Source: Bacillus timonensis (lineage in GTDB: Bacteria > Bacillota > Bacilli > Bacillales > Bacillaceae_L). From it: 64,000 bases of DNA. The notes beneath the pieces are model-generated. The model did no database searches and was not told the origin of the DNA. It saw only the letters and a list, made by a program, of their open reading frames with translations. The stretch covers positions 868,001 to 932,000 of the forward strand of contig JAIVAN010000003.1 of NCBI GenBank assembly GCA_020171895.1. Reading direction: 5' to 3'. Shown here one piece after another: positions 17,408-25,701 of this stretch. Position 1 is the first letter of the stretch. Every line of letters begins with the position of its first letter. The position numbers and the translations under genes were made by a program.

Positions 17408-17560
17408 ATGAAAGTGTACTTAGTGCCAAAAGGAATTATTTTAGTAGGTAAAGCGTGGGAAGTTAGGGAAAAACTAAAGGCCTATAGTAAACAACACTCA
17501 ACTCTAAAACAATTGATTGAACACCAAGAAAAAAGTGAAAGAAATAACCTTAATAAGTGA
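17408..17560 (+). CDS. mciZ: MciZ, mother-cell inhibitor of FtsZ (50 residues)
   Basis: Small peptide that caps FtsZ filaments and blocks Z-ring formation in the mother cell during sporulation. The first 24 residues, MKVYLVPKGIILVGKAWEVR and EKLK, closely match B. subtilis MciZ (MKVHRMPKGVVLVGKAWEIR AKLK), and the location beside nudF is the same. TAGGAG lies 7 nt upstream of the ATG. The product is 50 residues, ten longer than the 40-residue B. subtilis peptide; the extra C-terminal tail is hydrophilic (EHQEKSERNNLNK). A terminator follows 4 nt after the stop. B. subtilis mciZ is sigma-E controlled; I saw no convincing -35 here. Confidence 0.88.
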   Translation: MKVYLVPKGIILVGKAWEVREKLKAYSKQHSTLKQLIEHQEKSERNNLNK

Positions 17561-17563
17561 AAA

Positions 17564-17596
17564 GAGCAGAGAATGAATCTCCGCTCTATTTTTTAT
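17564..17596. terminator. Bidirectional terminator between mciZ and nicotinamidase
   Basis: AGAGCAGAG pairs with CTCCGCTCT (one mismatch) and is followed by TATTTTTTATTT on the plus strand. Serves mciZ and, in reverse, the converging pncA. Confidence 0.8.
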
Positions 17597-18136
17597 TTAC
17601 CTAATTTCAGTTTTAAATACAGTTGCCATGTGCTTAATAAATGTGTCATGTTGGCCTGTAAATGTTGCCATCTTATCTTGATGAGCAACCGTTTTATAAC
17701 CTCTTGCATAAGCGCCGTATGCAGTTAAGAAATTGCAGATGTCGGTACATACCCCGGTTAAATGGACTTTTTCCACTTTATGTTTCTTCAATTCACTATC
17801 TAATTCCGTATTGAAAAAAGCGTCATACTCAGGCTTTCCTATGTAAATCACATTAGGATGGTTTTTATGACCTTCAAACCAAACTTCTAACTCTTCATAT
17901 AATTTTTGCCCCCACGTTCCTTCTACATTATGTGCAGGCCATAGCTCGAAATGCGGGTCGTTTTCTTTATGATTATCCATACAAATGGCGACTATTTGGT
18001 CTCTTGCAAGAAAATCATTTGCAGCCTCAATAATAGTAGGTACAATTTGCTGTGCTGGTTTTCCAACGGTTAAATTCCCTTCATCAGAAACAAAATCGTT
18101 ACTCATATCAATGATTAATAAAGCCTCTTTACTCAC
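17597..18136 (-). CDS. pncA: Nicotinamidase / cysteine hydrolase PncA
   Basis: Isochorismatase-fold hydrolase that converts nicotinamide to nicotinate in NAD salvage. From the GTG at 18136 (GGGAGGGA upstream) it is 179 residues. The catalytic triad is visible: Asp in LLIIDMSNDF, Lys in VIYIGKPEYDAF, and Cys in LTGVCTDICNF. The LWPAHNVEGTWGQKL stretch is typical of Bacillus PncA (YueJ). ADP-ribose hydrolase nudF nearby fits a nucleotide-salvage neighbourhood, but B. subtilis has pncA elsewhere, so the placement is a local rearrangement. Other isochorismatase-type activities cannot be excluded. Confidence 0.85.
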   Translation of the reverse strand: MSKEALLIIDMSNDFVSDEGNLTVGKPAQQIVPTIIEAANDFLARDQIVAICMDNHKENDPHFELWPAHNVEGTWGQKLYEELEVWFEGHKNHPNVIYIGKPEYDAFFNTELDSELKKHKVEKVHLTGVCTDICNFLTAYGAYARGYKTVAHQDKMATFTGQHDTFIKHMATVFKTEIR

Positions 18137-18249
18137 AAGCAATCCCTCCCTATAGTGGTAGAATAGCACGTTTGAATTTTTAAATTCAAGTTATTTGAGA
18201 TAAAGTATGAAGTAACGTTAAAATGAAGTAATATGAGGGGAGTGATTTT

Positions 18250-19182
18250 ATGCAAAAGCGAACCATTGGTAGTTCAGACTTAGTTGTTAGTGAGATTGGC
18301 TTAGGCTGTATGTCTCTTGGAACTGATGAAAATAAAGCTATCTCGATCATCGATGAAGCTATTGATAATGGTGTAAATTATTTAGATACAGCCGACTTAT
18401 ATGACTTTGGTTTAAATGAGGAATTTGTAGGGAAAGCAATTAAAGGAAAAAGACATGATATTATCCTAGCGACAAAAGTAGGCAATCGACCTCATGAGGC
18501 GGGCGATAAAAGAGGATGGTATTGGGATGCTTCTAAAACATATATAAAAGAAGCTGTTAAAAACAGTTTACGGCGTCTAGATACTGATTACATTGATCTG
18601 TATCAATTACACGGTGGAACAATGGAAGACAAGATAGACGAGACAATTGAAGCATTTGAGGAGTTAGTAAAAGAAGGTTTCATTAGATATTATGGAATTT
18701 CTTCGATTAGACCTAATGTCATACGTGAATATGCAACTCGTTCTTCTATTATTAGTGTCATGATGCAATACAGTTTATTGGATCGCCGACCTGAAGAGCA
18801 AGTTTTTCCTCTGCTCGATCAATACAATATCAGTGTTTTGGCTCGCGGTCCTGTAGCAAAAGGCATTTTAACCGGAAAATCTGTTGAATCTTTAGATAGT
18901 AAAATAAAAGAGAACGGTTATTTGAATTACTCTTTTGAGGAAATTTGTGATATCATATCGACTCTTAGAAAAGAGTTCCCACCGAACATGACCTTAAATG
19001 AAATAGCACTACAGTTCTGTTTACATCATAAAACTGTTGCTTCGGTAGTTACAGGTGCTAGTAATATACGACAGATTGCTGATAATATTCAGGCGGTAAA
19101 CAATAGTAAGCTATCACTTGATCAAATTCGGTTGTTAAAGGAACTGACGATTGCTGCTGGTTACGATAATCATCGCATTTAG
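18250..19182 (+). CDS. yqkF: Aldo/keto reductase YqkF
   Basis: NADP(H)-dependent reductase of the aldo/keto reductase fold; physiological substrate unknown. 310 residues with the family features: GLGCMSLG near the N terminus, NYLDTADLYDFGLNEEFVGKAI containing the catalytic Asp and Tyr, ILATKVGN with the Lys, and LYQLHGGTMEDKIDETI with the His. C-terminal NADP-binding segment VVTGASNIRQIADNIQA. Its ATG follows GAGGGGAGTGATTTT. In B. subtilis yqkF also lies near nudF. A repeat fragment begins 10 nt after its stop. Confidence 0.9.
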   Translation: MQKRTIGSSDLVVSEIGLGCMSLGTDENKAISIIDEAIDNGVNYLDTADLYDFGLNEEFVGKAIKGKRHDIILATKVGNRPHEAGDKRGWYWDASKTYIKEAVKNSLRRLDTDYIDLYQLHGGTMEDKIDETIEAFEELVKEGFIRYYGISSIRPNVIREYATRSSIISVMMQYSLLDRRPEEQVFPLLDQYNISVLARGPVAKGILTGKSVESLDSKIKENGYLNYSFEEICDIISTLRKEFPPNMTLNEIALQFCLHHKTVASVVTGASNIRQIADNIQAVNNSKLSLDQIRLLKELTIAAGYDNHRI

Positions 19183-19191
19183 ATAAATGGT

Positions 19192-19261
19192 ACCCTCGAA
19201 ATACAATTCTTCACATTGAACATGGGGTGTTAATCTGCGTTACAGGACTCTCGCTTTTCAT
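19192..19261 (+). repeat. Truncated left end of the interspersed repeat
   Basis: Matches the first 70 nt of the 250-bp unit (TACCCTCGAAATAC, GGGGTGTTAATCTGCG, CAGGACTCTCGCTTTTC) and then stops. It starts 10 nt after the yqkF stop codon. Confidence 0.8.
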
Positions 19262-19314
19262 ATCACACGCGCCTTTTAGCGCATCTGCATAACTTATCCT
19301 ATTTAATGAGGTTA

Positions 19315-19344
19315 TGTATATTTATTTCTATACTTCACATCCTA
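19315..19344 (+). promoter_or_regulatory. Sigma-G-type promoter of a small gene
   Basis: TGTATA (19315-19320), 17-nt spacer, CATCCTA (19338-19344) fits TGnATA-N17/18-CATnnTA. It lies just upstream of an AGGAGGT ribosome site at 19354-19360. Confidence 0.65.
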
Positions 19345-19368
19345 TTCTTATTTAGGAGGTGAATCTTG

Positions 19369-19560
19369 ATGGCTAACCAGAGAAATAATGAAAATAAAAA
19401 TGACATTGCTGAAAACATTAAGGATACAGCGGGTTCTGCATTTGAGGCTGTACATAATGCATTAGAAGCCACAGAAAACTTTGCGATGAAGACTGTTGAT
19501 GCGACGAATAACGCTGTAAATAACTTAACGGAAAAGGCAAAAAACAATCAAAATAAATAG
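19369..19560 (+). CDS. Small hydrophilic alanine-rich protein, probably forespore-expressed
   Basis: 63 residues, family not recognised. A polar N terminus rich in Asn and Lys leads into one long amphipathic helix (about residues 12-58) with regular Ala, Val and Thr spacing (DTAGSAFEAVHNALEATE, NFAMKTVDATNNAVNN), resembling LEA-like or small spore proteins in composition. It has no signal peptide or Cys. AGGAGGT lies 8 nt before the ATG; a TTG directly before the ATG is also possible. The sigma-G-type promoter and a terminator 19 nt after the stop support a real one-gene unit. Function is unknown; a spore role is inferred only from the promoter. Confidence 0.75.
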   Translation: MANQRNNENKNDIAENIKDTAGSAFEAVHNALEATENFAMKTVDATNNAVNNLTEKAKNNQNK

Positions 19561-19578
19561 TGAAGATGAAAAGATAAG

Positions 19579-19602
19579 CGCCATTCATTTGGCGTTTTTT
19601 TA
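19579..19602 (+). terminator. Terminator of the small forespore-type gene
   Basis: CGCCA and TGGCG stem with a 6-nt loop and seven T residues on the plus strand. Confidence 0.75.
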
Positions 19603-19633
19603 TGCTCTTCATCACACTATTTTAGTTCATTTC

Positions 19634-20074
19634 TTAATGACGAGTTTCAAGTATGTCTTTTATTTTTTTTAAATCTTTCATGTTTGCCCTTCTTATCATA
19701 GTAGACATAAATGGAGAAATCCATTTAGAAAACCCAGTAGGATTTCCTTTATTTCTTAGCGTCATTTCCGTGTAATTCGTTCCTACTCTATCCCATGTAT
19801 AGATGGTTTCCATCGGAAAAGGGCCATTAGCGGTTTTCATCACTAGTTTTTCCCCTGGAATATACTCCATAATCTCATATACATAAGAAAGGTCACGCCC
19901 TAGGAATTTCGCTTTAAAGGCTATTTTTGAACCGACTCTTACATTTTTTTCTGTTATCCATTCCGCTGAATGAATATTATCATACCACTTTGGAGCATGC
20001 TCAGGGTTCGCTGCATATTCAGCCACTTGTTCCACCGGGCATTCAATTGTTATTTTTGTTAATACGTCTACCAC
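19634..20074 (-). CDS. SRPBCC-fold (START/polyketide cyclase-like) protein
   Basis: Small soluble protein of the SRPBCC ligand-binding fold, specific ligand unknown. Typical features are the N-terminal VDVLTKITIECPVEQVAEYAANPEHAPKWYDNI strand-helix with the WY(D) motif, and a C-terminal helix SKWISPFMSTMIRRANMKDL. The GTG at 20074 is preferred because GGAGG lies 9 nt upstream (146 residues); ATGs at 20083 and 20113 exist but have poor spacing or no site. No neighbour suggests a pathway. Confidence 0.78.
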   Translation of the reverse strand: MVDVLTKITIECPVEQVAEYAANPEHAPKWYDNIHSAEWITEKNVRVGSKIAFKAKFLGRDLSYVYEIMEYIPGEKLVMKTANGPFPMETIYTWDRVGTNYTEMTLRNKGNPTGFSKWISPFMSTMIRRANMKDLKKIKDILETRH

Positions 20075-20128
20075 CTTTGACATCCTCCATTCATCTCCTA
20101 AATGTCTTCTCATTCACTTCTGTAGTAT

Positions 20129-20392
20129 TTATTTATACTTTGACCAATCCATTGAACTTTCATTTAGAAGCTCTTCAAATGTTTTGTTTTTTTCTCGCAG
20201 TTTTCTCTCTTCACGCTCTTTTTCCATTTGTAATTCTTGTCTTCTTTTTTCCTCTTCTTTTATATCCTTTTGTGTTTCCTTTAACTTAGATACGATATCT
20301 TTATTTAGTAAATCTCCTAAACTTAGTTTCTCGTCCGTCTTTTTAGAAGTTTTGGTTTGGTTATGAGTACGTTTTTGTTTCTTCTTTGACAT
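20129..20392 (-). CDS. yqkE: YqkE-like charged protein (DUF3886)
   Basis: 87 residues, very rich in Lys and Glu, predicted to form a long coiled coil (about residues 30-70, KLKETQKDIKEEEKRRQEL). The C terminus FEELLNESSMDWSKYK matches the conserved end of B. subtilis YqkE (FEELLSESGLDWKDFK). Function is unknown. B. subtilis yqkE sits beside yqkF and yqkD, as here. Confidence 0.8.
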   Translation of the reverse strand: MSKKKQKRTHNQTKTSKKTDEKLSLGDLLNKDIVSKLKETQKDIKEEEKRRQELQMEKEREERKLREKNKTFEELLNESSMDWSKYK

Positions 20393-20440
20393 AATATATC
20401 ACTCCAATAAATTCTTAAATCATTCCCTTTATTATAAACG

Positions 20441-20476
20441 AAAAAAAGGTGAATAACTATTAAGTTACCCACCTTT
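20441..20476 (-). terminator. Terminator of the thiolase-scoAB operon
   Basis: AGGTGGGTAACTT with AGTTATTCACCT forms an imperfect stem, followed by seven T on the minus strand, just after scoB. Confidence 0.8.
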
Positions 20477-20484
20477 CTATTTGT

Positions 20485-21153
20485 CTAGAATGCTTCTAGT
20501 ACAACATTTTCATCTACTAGAAGTTTTGGCTCAGTTGAATTAATAATATCCTCAACAGTGAAACCCTTTGCAACCTCTACTAGCTTCAAGCCACTCTTTG
20601 TAACATCAATGACAGCACGGTCTGTTATTATTCTATCAACAACTCCCTTACCAGTAAGTGGTAAAGAACATTGCTTTAAGATTTTTGCTTCACCATTTTT
20701 GTTCACATGATCCATTATGACTATAATTCGTTGAGCACCATGGACTAAATCCATTGCACCGCCCATTCCTTTTATCATCTTACCAGGAATCATCCAGTTT
20801 GCTAAATCGCCGTTTTCTGAAACTTCCATACCACCTAAAATAGCGACGTTTACATGTCCACCACGGATCATTGCAAATGATTCTGCACTATCAAAATATG
20901 CTGCTCCTGGAATTGCTGTAACAGTTTCTTTACCAGCATTAATTAAATCTGGATCTACATTCTCTTCTTTTGGATATGGTCCAATTCCTAATAATCCGTT
21001 CTCTGATTGAAGGACGACTTGTTTACTTTCCGATATATAATTGGCAACAAGAGTTGGGATACCGATTCCTAGATTTACATAATAGCCACTCTCAATTTCT
21101 TTTTCAGCACGCCTTGCAATTTTTTCTCTTATTAATGCTTTTTCATTCCCCAT
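20485..21153 (-). CDS. scoB: 3-oxoacid CoA-transferase subunit B
   Basis: Beta subunit of succinyl-CoA:3-ketoacid (acetoacetate) CoA-transferase. 222 residues. The catalytic glutamate lies in [16 protein letters not shown], and [16 protein letters not shown] is typical. It follows scoA after 24 nt and, with the thiolase, turns acetoacetate into two acetyl-CoA. Related transferases for butyrate or acetate cannot be excluded, but the HMG-CoA lyase next door favours acetoacetate. Confidence 0.92.
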   Translation of the reverse strand: MGNEKALIREKIARRAEKEIESGYYVNLGIGIPTLVANYISESKQVVLQSENGLLGIGPYPKEENVDPDLINAGKETVTAIPGAAYFDSAESFAMIRGGHVNVAILGGMEVSENGDLANWMIPGKMIKGMGGAMDLVHGAQRIIVIMDHVNKNGEAKILKQCSLPLTGKGVVDRIITDRAVIDVTKSGLKLVEVAKGFTVEDIINSTEPKLLVDENVVLEAF

Positions 21154-21177
21154 TGGATGTATTCGCTCCTTTCACAA

Positions 21178-21867
21178 TTATTTTTTTACCGTTAAGCGCT
21201 CAATTCTTTTTTCTTGTTTACCAACAATAAGTCTCTGAACATAAATACTTGGAGTATGAATAAGATTTGGATCTAGTTCCCCAGTCTCCACTAACTCTTC
21301 TACTTCTGCTATGGTTATCTTACCAGCAGCAGCTATCATCGGATTAAAGTTTCTAGCTGTTTTGTTATAAATTAAATTTCCCATTTTATCGGCTTTTGCA
21401 GCACGGACTAAACTAAAATCTGCAGTGAAGGCCTCTTCAAGTACATACTCTTTTCCATTGAATACTCTCGTTTCTTTTCCTTCAGCTATTGGTGTTCCAA
21501 CACCAGCTGGTGTATAAAATGCTGGTATCCCCGCTCCACCTGCACGAATTTTTTCAGCAAGAGTTCCTTGTGGGGTTAATTCTACTTCTAACTCTCCAGA
21601 AAGAACCTGTCTTTCAAATTCTTTATTTTCGCCTACATATGAACCTATCATTTTTTTTATTTGCTTGTTTTTTAATAGTAGACCTAATCCCCATTCATCT
21701 ACACCACAGTTGTTTGAAATCACGGTTAAATCCTTTACACCCGTTTCCACCAACGCTAGGATTAAATTCTCAGGTATCCCACACAAACCAAATCCGCCAA
21801 CCATGATTGTAGAGCCGTCTTTAATATCTTTTACCGCTTCTACGAAAGAAGTATATTCCGGTTTCAT
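21178..21867 (-). CDS. scoA: 3-oxoacid CoA-transferase subunit A
   Basis: Alpha subunit of the CoA-transferase, 229 residues. The N-terminal signature [16 protein letters not shown] and the [19 protein letters not shown] stretch identify it. GAGGTG precedes the ATG. It lies 38 nt after the thiolase gene; that gap contains an almost perfect CcpA operator, so scoAB could be controlled separately from the thiolase under glucose. Confidence 0.92.
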   Translation of the reverse strand: MKPEYTSFVEAVKDIKDGSTIMVGGFGLCGIPENLILALVETGVKDLTVISNNCGVDEWGLGLLLKNKQIKKMIGSYVGENKEFERQVLSGELEVELTPQGTLAEKIRAGGAGIPAFYTPAGVGTPIAEGKETRVFNGKEYVLEEAFTADFSLVRAAKADKMGNLIYNKTARNFNPMIAAAGKITIAEVEELVETGELDPNLIHTPSIYVQRLIVGKQEKRIERLTVKK

Positions 21868-21889
21868 ACTTTACACCTCGTCTCCATTT

Positions 21890-21903
21890 TGTAAACGTTT
21901 ACT
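21890..21903. promoter_or_regulatory. cre (CcpA) site between thiolase and scoA
   Basis: TGTAAACGTTTACT matches 13 of 14 positions of the cre consensus TGTAAnCGnTnACA and includes a 12-bp perfect palindrome, GTAAACGTTTAC. Its place inside the operon suggests roadblock repression of scoAB or control of an internal promoter. Confidence 0.75.
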
Positions 21904-21905
21904 TT

Positions 21906-23108
21906 TTACTCGATCACATTTTCTATAATTGTTGCTACACCTTGTCCGCCACCTATACACAGTGTTGCTAATCCATATTGTTCGTTTCTTTTTTTCAACT
22001 CATGAATTAATGTAACAAGAATCCTTGTACCACTCGCTCCAATAGGGTGTCCAAGAGCAATTGCCCCTCCGTTAACATTTAAAATATCTTTATTTAAAGT
22101 TAGTTCTCTATCTACGGCAATTGATTGCGCTGCAAATGCTTCATTCGCTTCAATTACATTCATTTCTGAAAGCTGTAGCTTTGACTTTTCTAACGCTTTT
22201 TTCACCGCTGAAACAGGGCCAATTCCCATAATACTTGGATCTACTCCTGCGCTAGCATTTGCTTTAATTGTTACTAAAGGTTTAATTCCTAATTCTTCTG
22301 CTTTTTTTCTACTCATGACAACTACTGCAGCTGCACCATCGTTAATTCCAGAAGCATTACCTGCCGTAACAGAACCGTCCTTTTTAAAGGCTGGTCTAAG
22401 GCCACCTAATTTTTCCGCTGTTGTTCCTGCTCTTGGATACTCATCCGTATCAAAGAAAATGCTTTCCTTTTTACGTTGAGGAATTTCAACAGGTACAATC
22501 TCATCCTTAAACTTGCCCGCTTCAATCGCAGCTACTGCTTTTTGTTGACTAGCTGCCGCAAACGCATCTTGCTCATCTCTTGAGATGCTATATTTATCAC
22601 ATAAATTCTCCGCTGTGATTCCCATATGATAGTCATTAAATGCGCACCATAAACCATCAGAAATCATGGAATCTACTAATTTTTGATCTCCCATTTTAAA
22701 ACCATTTCTACCGTTTTTTAATAGATATGGAGCTTGACTCATATTTTCCATTCCACCAGCAACCACAACTTCTGCATCCCCTGCTAAAATTGCTTGTGTC
22801 GCTAAATGAACTGCTTTCAGCCCAGATCCACACACTTTATTTATTGTCATTGACGAAGTTTCTTGTGGAAGTCCTGCTTTAATAGCAGCTTGGCGTGCAG
22901 GGTTTTGACCTAGTCCTGCTTGTAACACATTCCCCATTATTACTTCATCTACTTGATCTCCTGATATACCAGCTTTATCTAAAGCTCCTTTAATTACGAT
23001 TGCACCTAACTCTGGTGCTGAAATGTTTTGAAGTGCTCCTCCGAAACTTCCAATCGCTGTTCGGATAGCGCTTACAATTACAACTTCACTTGTCCCCATT
23101 TCATTCAT
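21906..23108 (-). CDS. Acetyl-CoA C-acetyltransferase (thiolase)
   Basis: Thiolase II type enzyme, cleaving acetoacetyl-CoA to two acetyl-CoA or running in reverse. 400 residues. Active-site motifs: [15 protein letters not shown] with the acyl-binding Cys, [29 protein letters not shown] with the His, and [14 protein letters not shown] with the second Cys. Starts possible at ATG 23108 or 23099. First gene of an operon with scoA and scoB, divergent from HMG-CoA lyase. Similar to B. subtilis MmgA/YhfS-type enzymes; I do not assign a symbol. Confidence 0.93.
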   Translation of the reverse strand: MNEMGTSEVVIVSAIRTAIGSFGGALQNISAPELGAIVIKGALDKAGISGDQVDEVIMGNVLQAGLGQNPARQAAIKAGLPQETSSMTINKVCGSGLKAVHLATQAILAGDAEVVVAGGMENMSQAPYLLKNGRNGFKMGDQKLVDSMISDGLWCAFNDYHMGITAENLCDKYSISRDEQDAFAAASQQKAVAAIEAGKFKDEIVPVEIPQRKKESIFFDTDEYPRAGTTAEKLGGLRPAFKKDGSVTAGNASGINDGAAAVVVMSRKKAEELGIKPLVTIKANASAGVDPSIMGIGPVSAVKKALEKSKLQLSEMNVIEANEAFAAQSIAVDRELTLNKDILNVNGGAIALGHPIGASGTRILVTLIHELKKRNEQYGLATLCIGGGQGVATIIENVIE

Positions 23109-23214
23109 CTCCTTATGCTAATAGTTTTGCGTTTCTTTTTATGTAGGGTCCATTATTATATAGTTCTCGTCTTTTTTCAAAATCCCTTTTATATTGTAAA
23201 AATTTCTATTATTC

Positions 23215-23244
23215 TTGCATTTTTTTATAATTTTCTACTAGAAT
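23215..23244 (+). promoter_or_regulatory. Candidate sigma-A promoter of HMG-CoA lyase gene
   Basis: TTGCAT (23215-23220), 18-nt spacer, TAGAAT (23239-23244), ending about 36 nt before the ATG. Moderate match by eye. Confidence 0.5.
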
Positions 23245-23280
23245 AATAGACAGGAATAACCAAAGTATAGGAGGTCTACA

Positions 23281-24168
23281 ATGAATTTACCTAAAGAAGT
23301 AACGATTATCGAAGTTGGCCCTAGAGATGGGCTTCAAAATGAGAAAAATTTGATTTCGACCGAAGATAAAATAGCATTTATTTCAAAGTTAAAATCTTCT
23401 GGAATAAAAGAAATGGAGCTTACTTCTTTTGTCTCTCCTAAATGGGTACCTCAAATGAAAGATGCTAATGACATTATTTCTGCTTGTCTGGATGACAATC
23501 GAAATTTCGTCCTTGCTCCTAACAGAAAAGGGATCGACCTACTTTATCAAACTGACTGTAAAGCTGTAGCTGTTTTCGTTGGTGTAAGTGAATCTTTTAA
23601 CAAGAAAAATATTAATAAGTCTACAAAAGAAAGCATGGAAGATCTCGGTCCTATCATCACTGAATTGAAAGATAAAGGATACTTTGTTCGAGCTTGTATA
23701 TCTACTTCCTTTTATTGTCCGTTTGAGGGAAAAGTGAGTAGTGAAGATGTTGTTGCTCTTTGTTCACAGTTTGTTCAATTTGGTGTCGATGAACTAAGTG
23801 TTGCAGATACGATTGGTATGGCTACTCCTCAAGAAGCTTTCTTTCTTTTTAAATCTTTAAAGGAAGCGTTTCCAAATACACTTTTGACTGCACATTTTCA
23901 CGACACTCGTGGTATGGCGCTTGCGAACGTTTTTGCAGCACTCCAAGCTGGAGTTGATAGGTTTGACACTTCTGCAGGTGGACTTGGTGGATGTCCGTTT
24001 GCTCCTGGTGCAACTGGCAATGTAGCTACTGAGGATGTTGTATTTATGTTAGCGCAAATGGGAATTGAAACCGGAATTGATTTAGATAAATTGGTCGAAG
24101 CAGTAAAGGTGATTGAACCTCACTTATCTAGAGGCATTGAAAGTAAGTACTTCGGATTAAATACATAA
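23281..24168 (+). CDS. Hydroxymethylglutaryl-CoA lyase
   Basis: TIM-barrel lyase splitting HMG-CoA into acetoacetate and acetyl-CoA, the end of leucine degradation (similar to B. subtilis YngG). 295 residues. N-terminal metal and substrate motif EVGPRDGLQNEK, the barrel strand TAHFHDTRGMALANV with the metal-binding His pair, and the family signature GGLGGCPFAPGATGNVATED with the catalytic Cys loop. TAGGAGG lies 7 nt upstream of the ATG. It faces the thiolase-scoAB operon that would consume its acetoacetate. Confidence 0.94.
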   Translation: MNLPKEVTIIEVGPRDGLQNEKNLISTEDKIAFISKLKSSGIKEMELTSFVSPKWVPQMKDANDIISACLDDNRNFVLAPNRKGIDLLYQTDCKAVAVFVGVSESFNKKNINKSTKESMEDLGPIITELKDKGYFVRACISTSFYCPFEGKVSSEDVVALCSQFVQFGVDELSVADTIGMATPQEAFFLFKSLKEAFPNTLLTAHFHDTRGMALANVFAALQAGVDRFDTSAGGLGGCPFAPGATGNVATEDVVFMLAQMGIETGIDLDKLVEAVKVIEPHLSRGIESKYFGLNT

Positions 24169-24192
24169 TGCCCTCCTTTTTTCATTTCGTGT

Positions 24193-24223
24193 TGGATAAA
24201 ATTATGACTTCATGCACACTCTA
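24193..24223 (+). promoter_or_regulatory. Possible sigma-G promoter of a 43-residue gene
   Basis: TGGATA (24193-24198), 18-nt spacer, CACTCTA (24217-24223). The -35 is good; the -10 matches CATACTA in five of seven positions. Confidence 0.4.
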
Positions 24224-24257
24224 TTGTTTGAAGAAAAAATTAAATGGGGTGTAGATA

Positions 24258-24389
24258 GTGACAAAGAAAAACCAAAATCAAGGCAGTCAAAAAGGGAAGC
24301 CTAATTCGGATACAACAAACCCAGTTATGTCTGCAGAAGAAATGGAAAAAGCGATTCATCCAACAAATCGTCAAAACTCCCAACAATAA
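24258..24389 (+). CDS. Tiny hydrophilic protein (43 residues), possible spore protein
   Basis: Reading frame from GTG 24258 (GGGGTG upstream) to TAA at 24389. The product begins MTKKNQNQGSQKGKPNSD and ends HPTNRQNSQQ; it is rich in Asn, Gln, Lys and Ser with no hydrophobic stretch, the composition seen in minor small acid-soluble spore proteins, but I recognise no specific family. A strong terminator 8 nt after the stop and a sigma-G-like promoter support a real gene. The 24169-24527 interval holds nothing else. Function unknown. Confidence 0.65.
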   Translation: MTKKNQNQGSQKGKPNSDTTNPVMSAEEMEKAIHPTNRQNSQQ

Positions 24390-24396
24390 CAGTCTT

Positions 24397-24435
24397 AAAA
24401 AACCGCAACCTACATCTTGTAGATTGCGGTTTTTC
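24397..24435 (+). terminator. Terminator of the 43-residue gene
   Basis: AAAACCGCAA-CCTAC with GTAG-ATTGCGGTTTTT, a long stem with a T run on the plus strand. Confidence 0.88.
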
Positions 24436-24527
24436 CTTATATTCTGTGGATATATAGGGTAAGATACTGCTCTCTCTTTACTAAATCATGGTAAAATATT
24501 GGTATTGGTAAATAGGAGGATTATTTT

Positions 24528-25433
24528 ATGAGAAAATTTCTAATTACTTTAGCAACTATTTTCACTTATGTCGTTTCTGTCGGTACGTTCTTTTCAAGCA
24601 AAGTGATGTATATAAAAAAGAAGTCAGACGAGGAAATTTTGCAACGTGAATTAACAGAAGGAAGATTCACGATGGATGAGCTTTCCTCTTTACAAAAAGA
24701 AGAACTGACGATTCCTTCTAGATACGGATACAAACTGCATGGGTGGTTTGTGCCTACCTCTTCTCGTCATAAGTTTATGATTATTTGCCACGGTGTGACT
24801 GTTAATAAATTGAACTCGATTAAATACATGAAACTTTTTCTTGAACGGGGCTGGAACGTGATTGTATATGATCATAGACGCCATGGTCAAACAGGTGGTA
24901 AAACGACTAGCTACGGGCATTACGAGAAATTTGATTTAGAAACCGTTGTCCATTGGGTCAAGAATCAATTTGGTCATGATATTACATTAGGTATTCATGG
25001 AGAGTCAATGGGTGCAGTGACCACTCTTTTATATGCAGGCATGATTGAGGACGGTGCTTCTTTTTATATTGCTGATTGCCCATTTTCAGATTTTGAAGCA
25101 CAATTACGTTATCGTCTAAAAGTAGAGTATAACATCCCATCTATTCTTATCATGCCCATTGCAAATCTGTTTTTAAAAATTCGTGATGGCTATTCCTTAA
25201 AAGATATTTCGCCTCTTTCTGTCGTTAAATACATTAAGAAACCAGTTCTTTTTATTCATAGTTCAAAGGATGATTATATCTTGCCCGAAATGACGAAAGA
25301 GCTTTATTCAATGAAACAGGGAAGTAAAAAACTCTTCATTGCCCCTAAAGGTGCCCATGCTTATTCCTACGGAGAGAATAAATCTGCGTACGAACAAGCG
25401 ATTGATGAATTTTTATATGAGTACGTGAAATGA
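24528..25433 (+). CDS. yqkD: Membrane-anchored alpha/beta hydrolase YqkD
   Basis: 301 residues. N-terminal membrane anchor (about residues 5-24), then an alpha/beta-hydrolase domain: oxyanion region IICHGVTVNKLNSIKY, YDHRRHGQTGGKTTSYG, nucleophile elbow GIHGESMGAVT with the Ser, acid near LFIHSSKDDYI, and His in APKGAHAYSYGENKS. All three catalytic residues appear intact; substrate unknown. Closely resembles B. subtilis YqkD and occupies the same relative place. GGAGG lies 8 nt before the ATG. A terminator overlaps the stop codon. Confidence 0.9.
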   Translation: MRKFLITLATIFTYVVSVGTFFSSKVMYIKKKSDEEILQRELTEGRFTMDELSSLQKEELTIPSRYGYKLHGWFVPTSSRHKFMIICHGVTVNKLNSIKYMKLFLERGWNVIVYDHRRHGQTGGKTTSYGHYEKFDLETVVHWVKNQFGHDITLGIHGESMGAVTTLLYAGMIEDGASFYIADCPFSDFEAQLRYRLKVEYNIPSILIMPIANLFLKIRDGYSLKDISPLSVVKYIKKPVLFIHSSKDDYILPEMTKELYSMKQGSKKLFIAPKGAHAYSYGENKSAYEQAIDEFLYEYVK

Positions 25434-25460
25434 GGCTGATTTTGAATCAGCCTCATTTTT
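25430..25460. terminator. Bidirectional terminator yqkD / yqkC
   Basis: GAGGCTGAT and ATCAGCCTC, 9-bp perfect stem with a 5-nt loop and ATTTTTA on the plus strand; it lies between two converging genes. Confidence 0.82.
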
Positions 25461-25701
25461 ACCCTAGTACATCTGTAATTTCTTGTAAGTTTTCACTGAT
25501 CCAAGTTAATGCCATATCTATACTTTCAAATTCCTCAGCCTCGAATGTCACTTCATCTTGAATTAACCATACATCTTTTTCTTCTTGATTTACACCACCT
25601 ACAGACCAGTGCAGCAGGCTATATGGATGGTTCACACTTAGAAAGGACACCCATGTTTTGTTTTCCGCAATGTTTTTTATGGTATGGAGTTTCTCTGTCA
25701 T
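25459..25701 (-). CDS. yqkC: YqkC-like protein
   Basis: 80-residue soluble protein of unknown function, resembling B. subtilis YqkC (79 residues). The ATG at 25701 overlaps the TGA of yqkB (ATGA), showing translational coupling; a longer reading frame to 25776 would run into yqkB and has no ribosome site. Contains [21 protein letters not shown]. The product is acidic at the C terminus. Function is not inferable. Confidence 0.78.
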   Translation of the reverse strand: MTEKLHTIKNIAENKTWVSFLSVNHPYSLLHWSVGGVNQEEKDVWLIQDEVTFEAEEFESIDMALTWISENLQEITDVLG

